Positions 32,580-44,428 of a stretch of 64,000 bases of DNA are shown here, one piece after another (position 1 is the first letter of the stretch; every line of letters begins with the position of its first letter). Location of the stretch: contig JBHGNT010000001.1 of NCBI GenBank assembly GCA_043228905.1, positions 3,472,001 to 3,536,000 of the forward strand, written 5' to 3'. The position numbers were made by a program, and so were the translations under genes. The notes below the pieces were generated by a model. The model was given only the letters and a program-made list of their open reading frames with translations. It had not been told where the DNA came from and searched no databases. This DNA comes from Azolla caroliniana. Lineage: Eukaryota; Polypodiophyta.

Positions 32580-33201
32580 TGTCGTGAAGAAAACCGTCGA
32601 CAAGCGGAATCGGTGCACCGGAACGTAGGAACTGGCTCTTCGTGCACATGCGCCTTATGTCGTACATAGAATCTCCTAGGCCAGTAGATTCGGTAGGTAG
32701 GGAAACGGCTCGTTCCTTGGCTATAAAAGGAGGGAGACGAGGAGGGGCGAAGGATCGCGAAGAGTCAAGGACGAAGTGCTGTCGGTTTGCGTGCGAAGGC
32801 TTCTCTCTCTCTCTTTCTGGTTGCAAACGCCATAGCTTCCTTCTGTGCAGGTTTCGGGAGGCTCGCGCTGCTCTAAGGAATGCCTGAGTGCTTCCGGAAG
32901 CACCTCCAAACTACTCCTTCCTCTCTGTGCGTTTACGAGCAGGTATCGGCATCTGTTCGCCGGCCTGTTCGGTTGGAACCGACTTCGTGTTTTGTTGTCT
33001 TCGTGTTCTTGTTGTTGTCTTGTCAATACATACATACACCTGTTTGTCTTTCTGTGTCGCTGTCCCACTTGCGTCAAAGGGCCGTGTCCCTGTGGATCTA
33101 CGCTCGCACGTAGATGGATTCTTCCCCTCCTCTCTTGCTCTTTGGTACAGGACCCTCGAGGTTCCGCCTCATTCCGCGCATCCGCGAGGAATACCTCGAC
33201 A
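32580..33201 (+). repeat. LTR C2, 5' LTR of a second C-type element
   Basis: 622 bp, TGTCGTGAAGAAAACCG...ATACCTCGACA, plus-strand TATA GGCTATAAAAGG near 32720. It is followed by primer site CTTGGTGAACCCGACGTGA (about 33203-33221) and a new gag, so it is a 5' LTR. The left flank is CCGG (32576-32579). Confidence 0.9.
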
Positions 33202-33244
33202 TCTTGGTGAACCCGACGTGAAGGAGGCGGCAGAAGAGCAGAAG

Positions 33245-33976
33245 ATGAAAGGGTCGGATCTTGCAAAGGCCATGGCTTCGGCCGTAGATCGGATATTGAG
33301 TGCACGCGAGGGCACCGGGGCCCTCGACAGAGCCATTGAGGCGGTCGTCGGTACGATCGGCCGGTTCAGCGGAAAGGATGCCACGAAGTATTTGGCGTCC
33401 TACGGGGCAGAAATGCTGATGCGGGACATTCCGGAAGACAGGCGTCTCGCCGGGTTTCCTCGAGTGGCGATGGCGAGCATCCATGCGGAGGTGCTCGAGG
33501 TGCGGGCGGAGAGCCGTGCCTGGGAGGAGTTCGAAGGCCGACTCCTAGAAAAATACGGGCTGGACGACGCGCTCCAGCTTTCGAAAAGGGACTTCATGGA
33601 ATGGGTGGAGTTCCCCGGCAAGGGAAGAAACGCGACGGCACTCCTCCGGGAGTTCGAAGAACGCTTTGCGCGCCTTTCGGCGCTTGACCGAACCGTTCTG
33701 GATACGAGCCGGGTCCTACTGTTTGTCAAGTCGGTGGACGAGCGGGACCGGGACCAAGTCGGCTCCTTGCTGGAAACCGAGGACGGGCTGACAACCAACT
33801 GGGCTACGGTTAAGAGAGTCTGTGGCCGTTTCGATAAACGGCGAGAATGGGCTGACAACGGGGCGGCCGGTGCGGGCTCTGTCACAGCAAGGAGGCTTGA
33901 ACCGGCACCGCAAGTGCGAAGGGAAGAGACCCGGGAATGGCTCGGGACCGGTCCGGCTTCAACCAACGGACAAGAG
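33245..33976 (+). pseudogene. gag: Second C-type gag, 3' truncated
   Basis: ATG at 33245 (MKGSDLAKAMASAVDRIL), 244 open codons with no stop, aligned throughout with 23204 and 30212, with Trp (RREWADNG) at the position of the first C stop codon. It is cut at 33976 by an LTR-like segment. It is the best-preserved gag of this lineage here and a useful reference for it. Zinc knuckle and beyond are lost. Confidence 0.85.
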
Positions 33977-34396
33977 TGTAGGAATAAGAAATAATATAAG
34001 ATCATAACGCATGTAACGGTTCACGTAGAAAGCGTGAACGGCTAAAAAGACCCTGCGTATATAAAGGGCAGAAAACCTCTGATAGAGGGGGCGTGTAATT
34101 TTGGAATGTAAAGAAGCGTATCATAATAGAATTCTATCTTCTCTGAAAATCTGTGTATAGCTACAGCTAATCTACTGTGTGTCTGTAATACTTGAGAGTG
34201 TAAGAACGTGAGTGTGTAACCACTGATAAGGAGTCGGTTGTAGCCGTCTCCCTTATACGCTGCTAGGTTACGGGGAACATTCCCCTATGTATTACACATA
34301 GACGCCACCATTCGTTGTTTCACAATCACTTGGAGGTCTAGGTCGAAGGACTGACAGCAAACTATGTTCCTAATCGGTAACAAGGCTAATACAACA
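33977..34396 (+). mobile_element. LTR-like segment, unclassified
   Basis: Starts TGTAGGAATAAGAAAT, contains a TATA-like CGTATATAAAGGG near 34053, and ends near TAATACAACA. Base composition changes sharply from GC-rich gag to AT-rich. No second copy, primer site or target duplication is visible, so solo LTR is the best guess and the right edge is approximate. Confidence 0.45.
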
Positions 34397-35108
34397 AGTT
34401 AAGAATGGGAAGCGGCGAAGGCGAGTCAAGTGGGCCACCGGGACCGCGACGTCCACCGTTGGCCACACCCTGAAGAGTGTTCCTGTGCCACTTCACCCTC
34501 CCTTCTCAAACCGGCTGCCACACGAAACGCTCTCCATCAAGGAGAGGAAACCGAACCTCCAAGTGCCGCCACCGGAATGCCAAAAGCCATCGTTGTTGAA
34601 ACCCCAAAACAGTCCAAACTCTCACACGAAGAAAGAGAGAGTAACACCCAAAACCCTGAACCGCATAAAAACCCTAACTCGCACGAACTCTCACAAGAAG
34701 AAGAACCTAAACGGAATACTAACGTCCACTCGTAAGAATGAACCAAACCCATGAGACAATGAAGAAGACCAAAGTAAAACCCTAAAACGAAATAGAGTGA
34801 AAAGACCAAAGTAGAAACCCCAACTACCAAACCTTAGATCTAAGTGGTATACCCTCATAACTCAAAATGGGCAACCCCTCTACAAGGGACCCTCCCTTCC
34901 TTTTATAGAACAAGGAGAGGGATGTGTAACAATATGGGATAAATCCCGATGTACATGGGATTCTCTGTCTCGACTTAACTCCTACTCGGCGCCATAAAGG
35001 CACCCCTATCACCTACACCATTTGTACAAGAGTGAATGCAAATGCTCCACCCCGCCAATTCTTCTGATAGTCCCCAATTTCTCACCATGGCCCGGAATCT
35101 TCACGACA
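34397..35108 (-). mobile_element. A-type LTR fragment (A3)
   Basis: The right end is clear: CCCGGAATCTTCACGACA at 35108, with GTGGTATACCCTCATAACTCAAAATGGGCAACCCC and CCTTCCTTTTATAG blocks shared with the A LTRs. The left end (TGTCGCG start) is absent. The right flank is TCGG. It abuts the resumption of element F pol. Confidence 0.7.
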
Positions 35109-36013
35109 TCGGCTTTGAGAACATAGTATTTATACAAAACTATAAAAATGTAGCTTCGAGTGTAACCAGGTGAAATTTCTGGGCTATGTCATCTCCTTAG
35201 AAGGCATCTCTATGGATCTAGCTAAGGTCAAAATTGTGGTAGAGTGGAAGAATCCACGTTCGTTGTGAGATGTGTAATGCTTTTAAGGCTTTGCCAATTT
35301 CTACCACAAGTTTATATAGGATTACTCAAAGCTTATTCTTCCTCTCACACAGCTTACCAAGAAGGGGCAGTCGTTTGTTTGGTCTAATGAAGCGGACATG
35401 GCCTTTGAGAGTCTTAACAAGGCATTTACATCAGCTCCTATTCTAGCTCATGCTGATCCGGCAAAACCATTTATCATTGAGGCAGACGCGTCAGATTTCG
35501 CCCTTGGGTAGCATTCTTTCACAACAAGGCGATGATGAAAAGTTACATCCTGTGGCTTTCCACTCACGCAAGTTTAACGCCACCGAAATCAACTATGAAA
35601 TTCACGATAAAGAACTATTACCAATAGTGGAATCTTTTACGCAATGGAGGCATTTCCTAGAGGGATCTTCTCATCAAGTCACCGTATTCAGTGATCACAA
35701 AAATCTTGCCTACTTCCAGTATGCTCATGTATTAAATCAACGCCAAGATCGGTGGACCCAATTCCTCACTCGTTTTGACTTCAAAATTACATATTGTCCT
35801 GGGAAGGCAGATGCATTATCGCGGCACTTGTATCTAGCACCGCGACCTTGTGAGCCAACATTCGATAACCAAAAGCAAGTAATCCTGGGACCAACACGAT
35901 TGCAAGCAACGCAGGTTTTCGATATGCCATTGGATTCCCACATTATCGATACCCTACGTGAGGACTTGAAGACAGATGCTTTCGCTCAAGCCATTCTAGC
36001 ACAAATGTCATGA
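35109..36013 (+). pseudogene. F RT C-terminus and RNase H relic
   Basis: Resumes at the RT thumb (KCSFECNQVKFLGYVIS near 35150-35200), then the connection (FANFYHKFI, LTQLTKKGQSFVW) and RNase H: IEADASDFAL, SILSQQGDDEKLHPVAFHSR after a one-base frame change near 35510, DHKNLAYF, and QDRWTQFL. RT fingers and palm with the YxDD motif are absent from the window. Stops at 35268 and elsewhere. Confidence 0.9.
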
Positions 36014-37370
36014 TGGATTACTATTCTTTAAGAAGCTCTTGTATGTTCCTAATGGTTCTTGTCGCCTTCGAGTAGTCCTAAAACTGGGCATTTGGTAGTA
36101 CTAAAACATTAGATTTAGTACAACGATTATTCTGGTGGCCTCATAATGCAACGATTTGTCGAAGATTATGTTCGGACATGTGATACATGTTGCAGAGCAA
36201 AGATGGCAAGACACCATCCATATGGTTTATTGGAACCATTACCAATTCCAAGCAAGTCGTGGCAATCCATTGCTCTAGGTTTCATCACAGATCTGAATCC
36301 AGTCTCTAAGGGATTCAATGTGATCTTAACAATAGTAGATCAATATACAAAGATGGCCCATTTCCTGCCATGTATTAAGGAAATCACTAGTGAAGAAACC
36401 GTCGAAACTATCATGTGTGAGGTATGTCGCATCATGGCCTCCCCAACAGTATCATCAACGACCGTGGACTCCAGTTTTGTCTCGAAATTTTGGAAACACC
36501 TCTTCAAAATGTTCAAGGTCACTTGTAACCTCTCCTCCGAGTACCACCCGCAAACAGACAGATAAGCAGAACGAATAAATCAAACGTTGGAATAGTATCT
36601 TCACTGTTTTCTAAGCTATCATCAAGATGACTGGGCAGATATTCTCCATTTCGCCAAATTTGCGTATAATAACTTTGTCCACTCATCGACTAAGGTCACA
36701 CCATTTTATGCTTATACAGGCTATCATCCCCGATGGTGTGTTTTCGAAACTCCGGAGTTACCTACAAATCCTTGTGCAGAGGATCGTTTGGAATAGCTAT
36801 GCAAGATACAGGCGGATTTATATACTCATTTACAACAAGCTCAAGAAACACACAAGGATTATGCGGATCGTCATTAGTTTCCATCGAGTTTTAACATTGG
36901 AGATCGGGTATGGTTATTACGATGACACATCAATACTACTCGCCCATGCGATTAATTGGATTATCGGCGATTGGGTCCTTTCCGTATTATCGAAAAAATT
37001 AATGATGTCGCTTTTCGTCTCGATCTACCTCCACAACTACGGATACATTTGATATTTCATAGTTCTCTTCTAGAACCCTATCAGGACAACACTATCCCAA
37101 GTCGTATCAAACCACCTCCACCCCTGATCGAAATTGAAGATGGACTTGAGTACGAGGTTGCCGCCATCCTCGATTCCAAGATTGTTCGCAACAAGCTCTA
37201 CTATTTGGTCGATTGGCTAGGATATAGTCCCAACGAGCGTACTTGGGAACCAATAGAGAATGTGACCAATGCTTGTGCTCTTCTTGAAGACTTCCATCGT
37301 CAATATCCAGACAAACCGGGTCCTCAATCCAAAACGACTCGTAACACTCGTTGTTTTAAAAGGGGGATAG
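36014..37370 (+). pseudogene. F integrase with chromodomain relic
   Basis: Integrase zinc-binding remnant (CDTCCRAK near 36180), core (SIALGFITDL; VDQYTKMAHF; a damaged ISDRGPQ equivalent near 36455; YHPQTDR), then many stops. The GPF module (RRLGPFRIIE) is near 36960. A chromodomain follows at about 37138-37300 (YEVAAILDSKIVRNKLYYLV; WLGYSPNERTWEP). Chromodomains of this position bind modified histone tails in chromoviruses (family knowledge). The frame ends near 37378, overlapping the purine tract and 3' LTR. Confidence 0.9.
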
Positions 37371-37807
37371 TGTCATGATATGGCAAGATTCGAACCCATG
37401 ACCTTATGTTACATGGGTCGAGCCCTTGCTATTAAACTATACATTGTAATACAAAATATATTATTTTCATTTATTATTTCACTATAGAAAATTGATGTAT
37501 ATTCCAAATTTCTCTGGAACATTCTAGAAACTTCAGGAGTACTCCTAAAAACACTATATAAGGATGCACAAGGCATTATTTCGAACCAAATCGGTTCAAT
37601 GCAATTCTTAAGCCTCCCAACTACTACTGTATATTCTCTTCACATAATATATATCTCTTGAACATTATCATCATTCTCTCTCTCATTCTCTCTCTCCCTC
37701 TCTCTCTCACTCACTCTTTCCTTCTCTCAAGAGTTCTACTCCTCTCTTAGTACTAATCCTCATCTTTTAGTATTAATTACTTCTCTGTCTTAGTACTGTA
37801 CCTGACA
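37371..37807 (+). repeat. F 3' LTR
   Basis: 437 bp, TGTCATGATATGG...CCTGACA, preceded by AAAAGGGGGATAG. TATA-like ACTATATAAGG near 37553; CT-rich run 37675-37715. Confidence 0.93.
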
Positions 37808-37840
37808 CTTTCCTCCTTGTAGCCGGAATTTCCCATGACA

Positions 37841-38121
37841 TCGGATTCGGAGCCAAAGCGGAGGTAAAACTGTTCAATTACTAATTGTGCCATCAAATCT
37901 TGAAAGGAACAAAAGAGAGCTTTGTTACCCTACACAGTAAGAAAACTATCTGAGCGAAACAAGTTTCAATCATTCTGGATGCGGTGTCTACGTACATGGC
38001 CGTGACCGGAGAAATAAAGAAAGAACTCCGAAAGATGCAGGGTGAGCTATAGTCTGCATCAATCGAAAAGAAGATGAAGAAATCATGGGAGTAGTCGAAG
38101 AAGTGTTCTATGGAAGCACGC
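37841..38121 (+). pseudogene. Element E protease-RT linker relic
   Basis: Starts SDSEPKRR, then VQLLIVPSNLERN (about 37873-37912), aligned with C VQFLTVRPNHERN at 32115-32150. It shows E continuing across LTR B. It ends at 38121 (TGGAAGCACGC), where solo LTR G starts. Confidence 0.75.
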
Positions 38122-39592
38122 TGTCGCGAAGTTTCGCGCACGTGTGTTACTTGGGCAGGACCACGGGGGTCTTGGACTAGGGAGTACTCAAGAGATAGAG
38201 AAGACCCGAGGTTTGCTTTACGACAATACTACTTCCCGAACCCTTCCCGAGCAAGGTCTCGTTGCCCTTTGTTTTGTGAGGTCGGTGGCTCTCGTTGATC
38301 ACGACTCGTCGACCTTCCGAGATCACCACACGAGCCAAGTGACCAAACGGGTACAAGCAAGATGATCACGCAACATGAATGCACAAGGGGACGATAACAC
38401 AAACACGAATGTCCGTATGTCTTTATGAGGAGGAGAGGTGCATGGGCACGCCCGAACGCTCCCTCGTCACAAGACGTCGAACGTACGAGGAAGACACAAA
38501 ACACATGCACAGATGCTCGTACGCCTTTATGAGGAGGAGAGGTGCATGGGAAGCCCGAACGGTCCCCTCGTCACAAGACGACCGAACGTACAAAAAAAAG
38601 ACACAAACACACGCATAAAAATGCTTGTACGCCTTTACGAGGAGGAGAGGTGCATGGGCAAGCCCGAACGGTCCCCTCGTCACAAGACGGCTGAACGTAC
38701 AAGGAAGACACGAATAAAGAAAGAAGGAAAGAAAGAAACACGAATGATATCGACCAAAGAGATAAATATGTGTTCGATTCCAACGCAAGAGGACCCTTTA
38801 TAAAATAGGGTTTTGTTTACAATGGCAACTTATAGTTAACCACAAGCTCAATCAAAACATAAATATTAAATGCCCTTAGAGACAAATGCAAATCCGGACA
38901 CTGTGAAGATGAACACACGAGCACCACCAAAATGCAAATCCCAACGAACCATGACCACCCGAACGACGAGCACACGGGCTCACAACGACGAACAGGGCGG
39001 AGCAACGTCGAACCAACGAAGCTTGGGCTCACGAGCACTTCGACTGTCGACGCGAAGAAGACGAGCACGTGGCGATAGGGGGATGAAGGGGTACGAGATG
39101 AAGAGAAGTGGTGAATAAGGAGATGAAGAGCTTCGAAGGAAAATTGGCGATAGTCTCCTCCTCCCAAAACGTCCTCCCGAATGAGCCCCCCTCGACCTCT
39201 TTTTATAGGAAAAAAAGAAGGGGGGGTCGCCAAATTTGTCTTCAATGAAAAAGGAATAAAATTCCTTAAATCACGCTGCACTGTAAGTCCAAATTCAAAC
39301 TGTGCACCTCTAGTTAGTAGTCAATGTGACTATCCACTAGCCCACTAACTCTCTCTTATATAATATATAATTCTATCTCTATAAATTTATAGCCTGTCTC
39401 CCCTCTACCTTTTATCTCTCCTCTCTCTTACTTTTTGCATGAGCTTCTATACCTCCTTTTCACCCTTTCTTTTCCTTTTTATTTTGCATATGCACAATTA
39501 ATCGCTTTTGTGTGCACACACATTGCACATGCACATTTTTTACCCCCCCTTTCGCCGGTTTTCCCCACCCTCGAGCACGCCACATCACGACA
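38122..39592 (-). mobile_element. Solo LTR G, TSD ACGC
   Basis: 1471 bp, TGTCGCGAAG...CATCACGACA, with 4-bp duplications ACGC at 38118-38121 and 39593-39596. The start shares GCAGGACCACGGGGGTCTTGGACTAGGGAG with the A LTRs. It holds three copies of a ~105-bp repeat (TATGAGGAGGAGAGGTGCATGGG... at about 38423, 38528, 38637). Minus TATA CCTATAAAAAG opposite about 39199. The E reading frame continues on both sides. Confidence 0.93.
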
Positions 39593-40851
39593 ACGCTACA
39601 ACAGCTTGAAGAGTTTGCAGAAGAGATTAGCCAAGGAGACTGGGTAGTTCCGGTGGAATCGGTCGAGATGTACAATGGTATGTACGAAATACAAGACTGT
39701 AGAAAGAAGGTGAAATCGTCTACGGACCGTGGAGGAAAGAGGAAAGAAGTTTCAAGAGATCTGACACTTCAAAAGTCCGTGGATATCGGACATAACTTCA
39801 CGAATGGGACCCCGAAGAAACTCCGGATCGGGGGAAATGGGTTCCTCTTACTGACAGAAAAAGAAAGATTTCGTGAAATGTTGGAGCAACATGGAAAAGC
39901 ATTTGCATTCACATAAATAGAGATAGGGTGCATTAATCCGAAGATAGAGGAGCCAATGGTGATCTTCATGATTGAACATGTGCCATGGAACTTGAAGCTG
40001 ATTCCGGTGGCATGGGCGCATATTCCGAAAATCATTGACTTGCTCAAGGAGAAGGTGGCTATGGGGCTTCTTGAGCAATCAAATGCTCCATATTCAAATC
40101 GATGGTTTACGGTTCCGAGGAAGAATGGGTCACTCCTGTTCATTCAAGATTTGCAACTGGTGAACAAGGTCACGATACGGAACTTCGGAGTCGGTCCGAT
40201 AGTGGATGAATTTGCGGATTCAACATTTGCCGGACGTGTGATAAACTCTATTGGAAACCTATACTCTGGATATGACCAATTTTAACTAGCCATGGGTAGC
40301 CGAGATATCACTACAATGCGGACATCGATAGGACTAGTCCGGATGTGTACGCTACCACAAGGAGCGCCGAATTCGGTCACACATATGATGAATGCAATGA
40401 ACAAGTGCTTCGGGTCTGCATTCCAGAGATAACATTCCAATGAAAGGATGTGCAGTGGAAGAAAAGGATGAGAATATGGATGATCGGGAATGTCGAAAGT
40501 TCGTAGTCGACCATATTCGTGACTGTGAGAAAATGCTACAGAAGTTAGAGGATGTGCATTTAACACTCTCCGGGGAGAAATCAGCATTCGGACAAGAAGA
40601 GATACTGGTAGTCGAACATTTATGTGGGCCCTACAGCCGAAGACCGTCACCAGTCAAGATCGATGTGTTTCAAGCCATGAAAGAAATATGTGAGTCACAA
40701 TCCGAAGTCCACGATAGGTTTCTTGGTGCATGTGCATTTTATCATATATGGATTCCGCACTATGCACACATTGCGGACCCACTCTATCGCTAGTCGGAAG
40801 GGTAAGAAGTTCAAATCAAGATCGGAACATACCAAAGCCATGAAAAAGCGG
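39593..40851 (+). pseudogene. Element E reverse transcriptase relic
   Basis: Translation: LEEFAEEISQGD; EMLEQHGKAFAFT; MIEHVPWNLKLIPVAWAHIP; NAPYSNRWFTVPRKNGSLLF; QDLQLVNKVTIRNFG; YSGYDQF (40260-40283); TSIGLVRMCTLPQGAPNS; then KGCAVEEKDENM, FVVDHIRDCEKMLQKLEDVH and FLGACAFYHIWIPHYAH. This is a Ty3/gypsy RT. The codons for the [FY]xDD active-site loop are missing near 40429 (CIPEIT runs directly into the sequence that should follow the loop, with a frame change). Several stops. It is interrupted at 40851 by LTR B-prime. Confidence 0.92.
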
Positions 40852-41344
40852 TGTCGCGGATTTTCGTGAGTATGTATCGAAGTGGGGCGGGGCTATGGGG
40901 GTCTCAGACCAAGGAGCCGATGGGAGTAGGAAGGTCGTCCCGATATCTTCGTTGGATCTGTGTCCGATCACATACCCGGTCCGGATTAGTTCCCAGATGC
41001 CGAACAGCTAGTGCACAGGTTCAAAGATTAGTTTGCTCCGGACCGGTCGCTGGGTAGCGAGAAACAAGGACGCGGCTCAGGACTCGAGCAAACACAAGCC
41101 ACAAACGGAGACAAAATGGAGATGCACACACAACATGGAGAGTGCAACCGGATACAACAAACGAAATAGATTAAAATCAGGGAAGAATAAAACTAGACTC
41201 GGCCGGTACCAAAGTTGTGCTTGTGAAACACGTACACACACAGAAACACAGAATGATGAACCTCTAGTCGGGAGCTCAATGGCTTCCCGCGCGAGCAGAG
41301 GCTTCACCTTCCTCTTCGGATCGGTACTGGGCACAAGGCAAAAA

Positions 41345-41386
<42 letters not shown>

Positions 41387-41442
41387 CCGACACTCAAACC
41401 GACAACACCTCGTCCTCCCCAAAATGTGGATTCCTAAAACGG

Positions 41443-42109
41443 TGTCGCGGCAATCTGCGAGTGCGTGTTGAAAGGGGCGGGACCAAGGGGGTCTCGGACA
41501 AGGAAGAAAAGGGATGCCAGGAAACTGACTCCGGACACGTACCAGGGGCAACTGAACACGAGAGAGAGGGAGAGAAAAGGAGAGAGAGCACGCGAGCAAC
41601 ACCGACTCTTATGTACAGGAAACAAAGGAGGGGAGCTATGCACCCGACACCATCAGAGACACCATTATGCACAAACAAACATGAATATATATATATATAT
41701 ATATATATATTTAGGGGAAGATACAACCCTGCCTTTGAGCCGAGCTACACTCAGAAGAAGAAGAAGAACTTAACCCTAACAGAGCTTTTCTACCATGGCT
41801 GTGGCGCCCGACTTCTCAAGAAGGAGAAGAAGAAGAAGAAGACTCCCCATGAAGTTACTAACCCTAGTAAATTCTTAACGAAATGACCCTCGACCAAAAT
41901 GGTATACCCTTATGACTCAAAATGGGCAACCCCTTCAAAAGGGACCCCTCCCTTCCTTTTATAGCCCAAGGAGGGAGAGACGTTACAATGTGCGACAAAT
42001 ACTCTCCCTTCTATACACCATTTTCTTACTATACATGTGCACATGTTGCACACCACCGACTTGCCCTTTCCACCCCGGTTTCACACCGTAGCCGGAAATC
42101 TTCACGACA
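41443..42109 (-). mobile_element. Solo A-family LTR, TSD ACGG
   Basis: 667 bp, TGTCGCGG...CTTCACGACA, with ACGG at 41439-41442 and 42110-42113. Shares the GTGGTATACC, ATGGGCAACCCC and CCTTTTATAGCCCAAGGAGGG blocks with A1 and A2. AT run at 41686-41709. Confidence 0.93.
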
Positions 42110-42237
42110 ACGGTCTCTAACCTCCCTTTTTATAGAGCACGGGGAGGCCGTTACATCATCAATAAAGATAGTCGCTTTCTGTTCTACCCGATTCTCTCCT
42201 CGATCTCCTCCCCTCAATCACCGTCATTCTGTCAAGA

Positions 42238-44428
42238 GTTAAAGATGTGCAATCCTTCCTCGGCTTCACGAATTTTTATCGTCGCCTCATCAAGGGGTTT
42301 TCCATCCTAGCACAACCTCTTATTGCTCTCACCCATAAAGGCACTCCATTTTTATGGACCTCGGAGGCACAAAATGCATTCGACTCACTCAAACACGCAT
42401 TCATCACGGCCCCGGTGCTGCTACATGCCGACCCCACAAAACCCTTCCAAGTCGAAACCAATGCCTCTGACTTTGCCATTGGCGCCATCTTATCCCAGGC
42501 AGACGACAACAACCTAATGCACCTAGTGGCTTACTATTCCCGAAAATTTACGGCATCCGAAATCAATTATCCCATTTACGACAAGGAGCTTGCTGCTATC
42601 ATTGCTACCTTTGAAGAACGGCGACCCTACTTGGCCGGCGCACAACATCGTGTCCAAGTAGTGACTGATCATAAAAATTTAGTTTATTTTTCCACCACTC
42701 GTACTTTGAATCGAAGGCAGGCCCGTTGGTCGACATTTCTTGCCGACTACGATTTTGAGATCGTATTTCGACTTGGTGGCCAACATGGGAAGGTTGATGC
42801 CCTTTATCACCGAGTTGACCTTGCACTCCGCCCTAGGGATGCTGCTTATGCTCAACAATCTAGACATTTGTTGAAACCCAACCAATTGCATATTTTTGCC
42901 ACTTGTATGTTGCAGGATGATTCTTTACTCCAACAAATCACTGATGCATCCAAGACCGATGCGTTCGCCAATGAGATTCGAGATAGTCTGCAAAACCCCT
43001 CCAACGCGACCAAAAGGAAGGATCTTGACACCTTCACCATACAAGAGGGGTTGTTGTTCCGAGATCATCTCTTATACGTCCCAAAGGGCCCATGTCGCAC
43101 CCAGGTGTTGCGGGAATGCCACGATGACCCACTTGCAGGTCATTTCGGGGTCGCGAAAACCCTCGAGCTAATCTCTCGGGGCTATTGGTGGCCACAACCA
43201 TGGAAGTTGGTCAAAGAATATATAAAGAGTTGTGAGGTTTGTGCTCGCTCCAAAGCCATTCATCATCGGCCATACGGCTTACTACAGCCGCTTCCATGTC
43301 CTCATCATCCTTGGGCCTCTATCTCTATGGACCTGATAACTGATCTACCCTTGGTCAATAGCTATGACTCGGTGTTGGTTGTTGTCGATCGGTTTACGAA
43401 GATGGCTCGCTTCACTCCATGCTCCAAAACCATTTCCGGAGAAGGAATGGTGCATCTACTACTCAACAATGTGGTACGCTTGCATGGACTCCCCGATGAT
43501 GTCATCTCGGATCGCGGACTCCCCGATGATGTCATCTCGGATCGCGGACCCCAGTCTCTCACTTCTGGTAGCGCCTACTACAAACTTTAGGCATCTCTAT
43601 CAAGTTGTCCTCCACTTATCACCCCCAAACTGACGGGCAAACGGAGCATGTCAACCAAATCCTTGAGCAGTATCTTCGGTGCTCGGTTAGTTACCAACAA
43701 GATGATTGGGTCAACTTACTTTCGCTCGCGGAATTCGCCTACAATAATTCTCTCCATGCATCGACTGGCGTCACTCCCTTCTTTGCCAACTATGGTTTAC
43801 ATCCTCGCTTCAACATTTCCCTTCCTACCACTTCCGTGAACCCTTCGACGGAGGATCGCGCCCGCATTTTGGAAGAACTACATGATTTATCCTTGGAGCT
43901 TAGTCTTGCTAGTGAACGATACAAGAAGCAGGCTGATCGACATCGATCTTCCACTCCACACTTTGTCGTTGGAGACATGGTCTAGTTGTTACGTCGACAC
44001 ATCTCTACTACTCGTCCATGTGCAAAACTTGATTACAAGAAGTTGGGACCATTCCGTATCATCGAGTGCATCAATACCGTCGCCTTCCGGCTCGCCCTTC
44101 CATCCCACTTCCGGATTCACGATGTTTTTCATGTCTCCCTCCTCGAACCCCATTATGCTTCACAACTCCCAGGACGTCATGCCCCACCACCACCACCTGT
44201 GCAATTGACGACAGGGGAGGAATACGAGGTCGACCAAATCCTTGACTCGCGTTGGCACCGTCGACACTTGCAATACCTCGTCCTATGGAGGGGTTACCCC
44301 ATGTCTAAGGCCACGTGGGAACCATCGGCAAATTTACAAAATGCCCTAGAGGTCGTCCAAGATTTTCATCACTGATATCCCCACAAACCAGCGGCCGATT
44401 TGGGAAGGCGGCGTAGGAGGGGGGATAA
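42238..44428 (+). pseudogene. M RNase H, integrase and chromodomain relic
   Basis: Starts VKDVQSFLGFTNFYRRLI; RNase H with ETNASDFAIGAILSQ, YDKELAAI and DHKNLVYF; integrase zinc finger (CHDDPLAGHFGVAKT; CEVCARSK); core with SMDLITDLP, VVDRFTKMARF, HGLPDDVISDRG, and YHPQTDGQTEHVNQ after a frameshift near 43580. GPF module KLGPFRIIE near 44035, following a TAG where Trp is usual (43984). Chromodomain YEVDQILDSRWHRRHLQYLV at about 44224-44283 with WRGYPMSKATWEP. A 30-bp unit encoding GLPDDVISDR is duplicated in tandem at 43489-43548 and doubles the catalytic-Asp loop. Confidence 0.92.

Larger units (their letters stand above)
20024..37807 (+). mobile_element. Gypsy F, chromodomain Ty3/gypsy element, TSD CTTTC
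   Basis: LTRs at 20024-20582 and 37371-37807, TSD CTTTC at 20019-20023 and 37808-37812. LTR ends are TGTCA...TGACA (the 5' copy starts TATCA). A purine tract AAAAGGGGGATAG precedes the 3' LTR. Gag, protease, RNase H, integrase and chromodomain relics are in order, but RT fingers and palm are missing. That gap coincides with the 12.6-kb stack at 22513-35108. All ORFs are broken. Confidence 0.93.
18773..37840 (-). mobile_element. LTR B (solo), split by gypsy F
   Basis: The left part is 18773-20023 (starts TGTCGTGG) and the right part is 37813-37840 (ends CCCATGACA), with F and its CTTTC target duplication between. The minus strand has a TATA box (CTATAAAAGG opposite about 19708-19722). Start, TATA region and end match the B-prime LTR at 40852-44915. 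The reading frame of E protease resumes right after it, so it is an insertion in E. Flanks are ACAG (left) and TCGG (right), not a clean duplication. Confidence 0.75.

Noticed and set aside
22509-35112. One intact element filling the gap in F, with ACGG/TCGG as its target duplication
   Set aside because: The two end LTRs are different families on opposite strands, so they cannot be the LTR pair of one element.
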